Assembly (NCBI GenBank): GCA_002426275.1
Contig: DIPB01000158.1
Coordinates: 4,510 to 13,480 of the forward strand
Reading direction: 5' to 3'
DNA length: 8,971 bases
DNA from: Firmicutes bacterium UBA5499
Lineage (GTDB): Bacteria; Bacillota; DTU084
A program made the position numbers and the translations under genes. The notes under the pieces are model-generated. The model did not search any database and had not been told where the DNA came from. It worked only from the letters and a program-made list of their open reading frames with translations. Positions 7,001 through 8,971 of this stretch are shown in pieces. Position 1 is the first letter of the stretch. Each line of letters opens with the position of its first letter.

Positions 7001-7652
7001 AAGAAACATAAAACAGCTCATGGGCAAGCGGCAGGAACTGGGGAACGTTAATTTCGGCGCCATTGAAGAATTGAAACAGTTGCAAGGTCGCGTTCGGTTT
7101 TTGGAAAGCCAACTGCAAGATCTGAAGCAGGCCCGCGCTGCGCTTTTGGATCTGATCGAAGAGATTGACCATACTTCCCGCCGGAAGCTGGCGGCGACTT
7201 TCAGCGAGGTCAACGCGGCTTTCGGGATGGTGTTCGGCAAGCTCTTCCGGGGCGGAGCCGGTCATTTGGAATTGTCGGCGCCTGAAGGAGAGCGAGTTGA
7301 CCCCCTTACTGCCGGGGTGGAAGTGATGGTGCAATTGCCCGGGAAAAAGCAGCAGCACATTCAGCTGCTATCCGGAGGTGAGCGCGCTTTTGTGGCCATC
7401 GCTTTTCTGTTTTCCATTCTGAAAGTTCACCCGGCGCCGTTCTGCGTTTTAGATGAGATCGACGCGCCTTTAGATGAAGCTAATCTTCAGCGTTTTTCAG
7501 CTTTACTGCGAGAGTTTGTGGCACAGACACAATTCATCGTCGTTACCCACAGGCGGCGCACCATGGAGGAGGCTGATGCGCTCTATGGCGTCACCATGCA
7601 GGAAGCCGGAATCTCTCAGCTTGTAAGCGTCCGCTTGCAGGATGCAATTTAA
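4092..7652 (+). CDS. smc: chromosome segregation / condensin ATPase SMC
   Basis: SMC forms the V-shaped dimer that, with ScpA and ScpB, extrudes DNA loops and compacts the chromosome. Numbering from TTG 4092 (1186 residues): Walker A GPNGSGKSN at 31-39; coiled coil from about 170 to 515; hinge from about G522 (LIGAVADLL) to past the GGAVSGGS motif at 655-662; returning coiled coil to about 1010; ABC signature LSGGE at 1093-1097; Walker B FCVLDEID from 1117 with catalytic E1122; and THRRRTMEEADALYGVTMQE near the end. All ATPase motifs are intact, so it should be functional. A GTG at 4083 is also in frame but overlaps the GGAG Shine-Dalgarno (4080-4083). TTG 4092 has correct 8-base spacing and gives the family-like start MRLLKLEIYGFKSF, so I prefer it. 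It has its own promoter. The usual rnc-smc-ftsY neighbours are absent: flgK is upstream and an oxidoreductase downstream. A decayed copy of its 3' end lies at 8335-8460. Confidence 0.97.
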   Translation: MRLLKLEIYGFKSFARKVELSFEPGITAIIGPNGSGKSNTVDAIRWVLGEQSAKSLRGSKMEDVIFVGSERRKPLGMAEVSLTLDNADGTLALPYREVCIKRRVFRSGEGEYTINGKASRLRDLAELFMNTGLGRDDYSIIDQRKVDAVLGSKPQERRLLLEEAAGIYKYRVKREEALRKLAETEDNSLRLSDLLQELTARLEPLAAEADRAQTAGSLDADISQLSLWLLFQQLSAWRRIKGQTEQDKQKAAAEAGVAHEKTAAGQRQLAELSAQLEAREEEIAALTQRIAEHAAEKERREGDLRVGRERQRALAEQRQRLVAETQELTAQCQELAGRLAKAEEEKVQAERAQNLAQEKLDVVQAQLAQLFSEAETGSQLLETAKGELIDALEELAGYRNRNNSLQEEGERLALRLEKAQSRLSELEEEKAALEQTASQLKTRQDQQSAAKEKLNSQLAANQESCGRASAQQTALQKQLRELREQWAQKTARQKALSEMERHFEGYFRGARNVLERKAQLPGLIGAVADLLSVPSNLEVAVETALGSGLQNIVTQDDKVAQKAIALLRQNNWGRATFLPLNLMRPDKIRQLPAADGVLGLASQLVKYDPQYAPAVEYLLGRTVVTKDLASATRLASLTGSRWRIVTLAGDLISPGGAVSGGSREQHHTGLLARKRQLEELGQLLCRLKTQLEALERQELQCNQQLSSLQADKERLTEEKQQLHLTEVELERDEKEYLEACSRLARQLEAASAEREELTEERAQLEIGKRELGARIQELATREEELRSQLTAQEEEQARWQALRRSSEEELSALRVELGSLGERSAQLASQKDELAERCQSAQDRREKTLARDAQLALEAEKLQANLAQLEQELQSQGQARLELEQELSRLRASRGLMREQVRTVSQQAQEEKLALEQAQGRLHEYEIQLARLDAEGEKLAEELWEKHQLKVEQLSEAAVPQLAISRQEAQRNIKQLMGKRQELGNVNFGAIEELKQLQGRVRFLESQLQDLKQARAALLDLIEEIDHTSRRKLAATFSEVNAAFGMVFGKLFRGGAGHLELSAPEGERVDPLTAGVEVMVQLPGKKQQHIQLLSGGERAFVAIAFLFSILKVHPAPFCVLDEIDAPLDEANLQRFSALLREFVAQTQFIVVTHRRRTMEEADALYGVTMQEAGISQLVSVRLQDAI

Positions 7653-7754
7653 GAGACTCTAATCTTAGAGTAAGCAATTACTTTGGCAAAGAAGGATGCT
7701 TCTTGACATCGAGAGAAGCCTTTCTGGTTTGTAAATGACATTTGAGGATGTGGT

Positions 7755-7788
7755 TTAGAGCCGGCCGGTAGGCCTAAGAACTTTTTTT
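7755..7788 (+). terminator. possible terminator downstream of smc
   Basis: TTAG-A-GCC (7755-7762, bulged A) pairs with GGC-CTAA (7771-7777) around a GC-rich loop. Seven T residues follow at 7782-7788 after four further bases. The stem is short and the T-run is offset, so support is moderate. Two weaker hairpins lie nearer the smc stop: ACTCTAA-TC-TTAGAGT (7656-7671) and GCTTCT...AGAAGC (7698-7719). Neither has a proper T-run. The interval 7653-7810 otherwise holds no gene. Confidence 0.35.
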
Positions 7789-7810
7789 GCATCTTTAATA
7801 AAGGATTTTT

Positions 7811-8088
7811 CTTCTTTTCGGTGAATCCATTTTTGTGAGCGATAGGATTTTGGGTAGGTTATGGTTTGATTGCAAGTTTTATGAACAGGCCATAGGGGGA
7901 AGCGTTTGTTTACTGCAAGTGATGGCTATTCTTGGGCTGAAGGATTTACGCTCTGGAATCAGGAAGCTATATTTTGCATATATGAAATTAAAGTTGAGCT
8001 CGCAATGAGAATTAAAAGTCACGATAATTTGTACTTTGGCAAAAATACAATAATGCAGGGACAAAAGAAGTCGATTGATCTGCTGTGA
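7811..8088 (+). pseudogene. decayed copy of the 5' end of the downstream Gfo/Idh/MocA gene
   Basis: This stretch aligns, with many indels, to about 8514-8834, which is the upstream spacer and first ~95 codons of the intact oxidoreductase gene. Matching landmarks are GGTGAATCC to GGCGAATC, GTGAGCG to GTGAGCG, AGGATTTTGGG to AGGATTTGGG, TTTGATTGCAAG to CTGATTGCCAA, an exact CAGGCCATAG (7887 and 8604), and an exact GGGCTGAAG. One 29-base stretch is about 83% identical by hand count. The copy has lost the start codon and the Shine-Dalgarno G-run. A frame from TTG 7906 to TGA 8088 still echoes the gene (LFTASDGYSWAEGF against LVAVADVNYSRAEEF), but the GxGxxA and EKP motifs are gone and it is more AT-rich. 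It is a non-functional relic. A 60-residue frame across 7906-8088 is best read as its leftover, not a new gene. Confidence 0.75.
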
Positions 8089-8163
8089 TATTAACGCCTT
8101 TAGTGTGTTTCTCTATAGTTTTAGCGGTTCTTTCATAGCTCTGAGATCGCGACTTGAAAGACT

Positions 8164-8200
8164 ACCAGGAAAAAGCGACGCCTGCGGGCGATTACCTGGT
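8164..8200. repeat. two-part inverted repeat (imperfect hairpin)
   Basis: ACCAGG (8164-8169) pairs with CCTGGT (8195-8200). Inside it CGCC (8179-8182) pairs with GGCG (8187-8190) around TGCG, with an internal loop between the two stems. No T-run follows, so it is not an obvious terminator. Its role is unknown, and it may be debris within the duplication scar. Confidence 0.4.
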
Positions 8201-8276
8201 GTCAACCTTCTGGATAGCAATTTTTTGTCTCATCCATAGAGATTCGGCACTTAGAGGAGCTTAATTTTGTCCAAGG

Positions 8277-8301
8277 TTAAAAAGGCGGCGAGCCTTTTTA
8301 A
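8277..8301. terminator. bidirectional terminator-like hairpin
   Basis: TTAAAAAGGC (8277-8286) and GCCTTTTTAA (8292-8301) form a perfect 10-bp stem with the 5-base loop GGCGA. The symmetric A/T runs could give a short U-run on either strand, although the T-run is part of the stem rather than beyond it. No intact gene ends next to it. It may be a surviving terminator of the decayed oxidoreductase copy, which would fit its place just before the smc relic. Confidence 0.5.
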
Positions 8302-8334
8302 TTAGATGCTTGTTGTTCATGTTTGCTCCTCGTC

Positions 8335-8460
8335 ATGAGACCGTTGAAGCAATCTCCAGCGCTTTTCAGCTTTACCGGATGCCCAGGCGCGCTCTACCTT
8401 CGCATGCAAGAAGCCGGAATCCCCCGGCTTGCCAGCGTTCGCTTGCAGAGCGCAGTTTAA
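8335..8460 (+). pseudogene. smc: decayed fragment of the 3' end of smc
   Basis: The last 58 bases including the TAA (8403-8460) align without gaps to the last 58 bases of smc (7595-7652): 47 of 58 identical (81%), and 10 of 11 differences are transitions. The encoded tail MQEAGIPRLASVRLQSAV matches MQEAGISQLVSVRLQDAI of SMC. Further 5', 8344-8377 (GTTGAAGC, AATCTCCAGCGC, TTTTCAGCTTTACCG) matches smc from about 7471 to 7509, missing one base. About 60 bases of smc between the two blocks are deleted, putting the blocks in different frames. No ribosome binding site, start or ATPase motif is present, so it is a non-coding relic. Homology may begin slightly further 5'. Confidence 0.9.
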
Positions 8461-8549
8461 GGGACGAAATGCTCTTTGCTAACCTTTTTAATCCCTTTAA
8501 CAAATGGTTAAGTTTTCCTTTGGCGAATCATTATTTTAGGGGTGAGCGC

Positions 8550-8971
8550 ATGATGTTAGGATTTGGGATTATAGGCTGCGGACTGATTGCCAATTTTCAT
8601 GCTCAGGCCATAGCAAAAGCGCGGGGAGGAACGCTTGTGGCTGTGGCTGATGTCAATTATTCCAGGGCTGAAGAATTCGCCGGACGTAATCACGTTCAGG
8701 CCTGCGCTGATTACAAAGAGCTTTTGGCGCTGTCGGCGGTGGAAGTGGTTTGTATCTGTACTCCCAGCGGGCTGCACGGCCCTTTGGTGCAGGAAGCTGC
8801 CCAGGCCGGTAAACACGTGATCGTGGAAAAACCTTTGGCCATCTCCATGGACCAAGGGCGGGCAGCTTTGGCCGCCTGCAAAGCAAACCATGTGAAGCTG
8901 GCAGTGATTTCTCAGCTTCGTTTTGCTCCAGCCATGCAAAAAGCCAAAGCCGCCCTGGAAGAGGGAAAGTT
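8550..8971 (+). CDS. Gfo/Idh/MocA-family NAD(P)-dependent oxidoreductase (5' part, runs off the window)
   Basis: The first 140 residues of what is normally a protein of about 330-390. The N-terminal Rossmann fold starts MMLGFGIIGCGLIANFHAQA with the GxGxxA dinucleotide motif at 9-14. D34 at the end of the second strand suggests NAD preference. CTPSGLHGPLVQEAAQAGKH and the EKP motif (E93-K94-P95) are family hallmarks; the lysine takes part in catalysis. Such enzymes oxidise or reduce sugars, inositols or their derivatives; the substrate cannot be told from this half. AGGGG (8538-8542) lies 7 bases before ATG 8550, and ATG 8553 is an alternative. No clear promoter is visible in 8461-8549. The region just upstream is an smc relic, and a decayed copy of this gene's 5' end lies at 7811-8088. 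Confidence 0.93.
   Translation, partial: MMLGFGIIGCGLIANFHAQAIAKARGGTLVAVADVNYSRAEEFAGRNHVQACADYKELLALSAVEVVCICTPSGLHGPLVQEAAQAGKHVIVEKPLAISMDQGRAALAACKANHVKLAVISQLRFAPAMQKAKAALEEGK

Larger units (their letters stand above)
8089..8334. other. gene-free stretch between the two relics
   Basis: No frame with a credible ribosome binding site was found on either strand. The stretch holds two hairpins (8164-8200 and 8277-8301). By position it should contain whatever remains of the 3' part of the decayed oxidoreductase copy, but the reference 3' end lies beyond the window, so this cannot be tested here. Confidence 0.5.

Noticed and set aside
8556..8939. 127-residue minus-strand open frame
   Set aside because: Antisense shadow of the intact Gfo/Idh/MocA gene, whose forward frame carries GxGxxA and EKP motifs.

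Overview
The window reads as chromosomal DNA of a flagellated Bacillota (Firmicutes), probably a clostridial-type lineage. The evidence is the gene order comF - yvyF - flgM - flgN - flgK, which matches the Bacillus/Clostridia late-flagellar cluster, together with strong AGGAGG-type ribosome binding sites, GTG/TTG starts and a Bacillus-type SMC of about 1186 residues. I cannot assign a genus. I see no CRISPR array, insertion sequence, phage gene, tRNA or rRNA, and nothing that looks like a defence system.

Layout: positions 1-101 hold an unidentified open frame that could be the tail of an upstream gene. Positions 267-443 hold a small cysteine-rich gene on the minus strand (58 aa) with its own ribosome binding site and a perfect hairpin just past its stop. 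It is divergent from the next operon. From 609 to 3989 runs a tight plus-strand operon: ComF-family phosphoribosyltransferase, YvyF, the anti-sigma factor FlgM, the chaperone FlgN and the hook-filament junction protein FlgK. A sigma-28 (sigma-D) type promoter lies just before flgM, so flgM-flgN-flgK can be switched on by the factor that FlgM inhibits. A strong intrinsic terminator (4005-4030) closes the operon.

smc follows with its own sigma-A promoter (TTGGCG-17-TATAAT) and probably starts at TTG 4092. It encodes the chromosome-organising ATPase.

Downstream of smc is about 0.9 kb with no intact gene, followed by the 5' part of a Gfo/Idh/MocA oxidoreductase that runs off the window end. This gap is a scar. 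It holds a decayed copy of the start of the oxidoreductase gene (about 7811-8088) and then a decayed copy of the end of smc (about 8335-8460), in the order smc, gfo relic, smc relic, gfo. The simplest reading is an old tandem duplication of an smc-gfo segment followed by reciprocal loss: gfo decayed in the first unit and smc in the second. This is the most noteworthy observation here, along with the small cysteine-rich gene.
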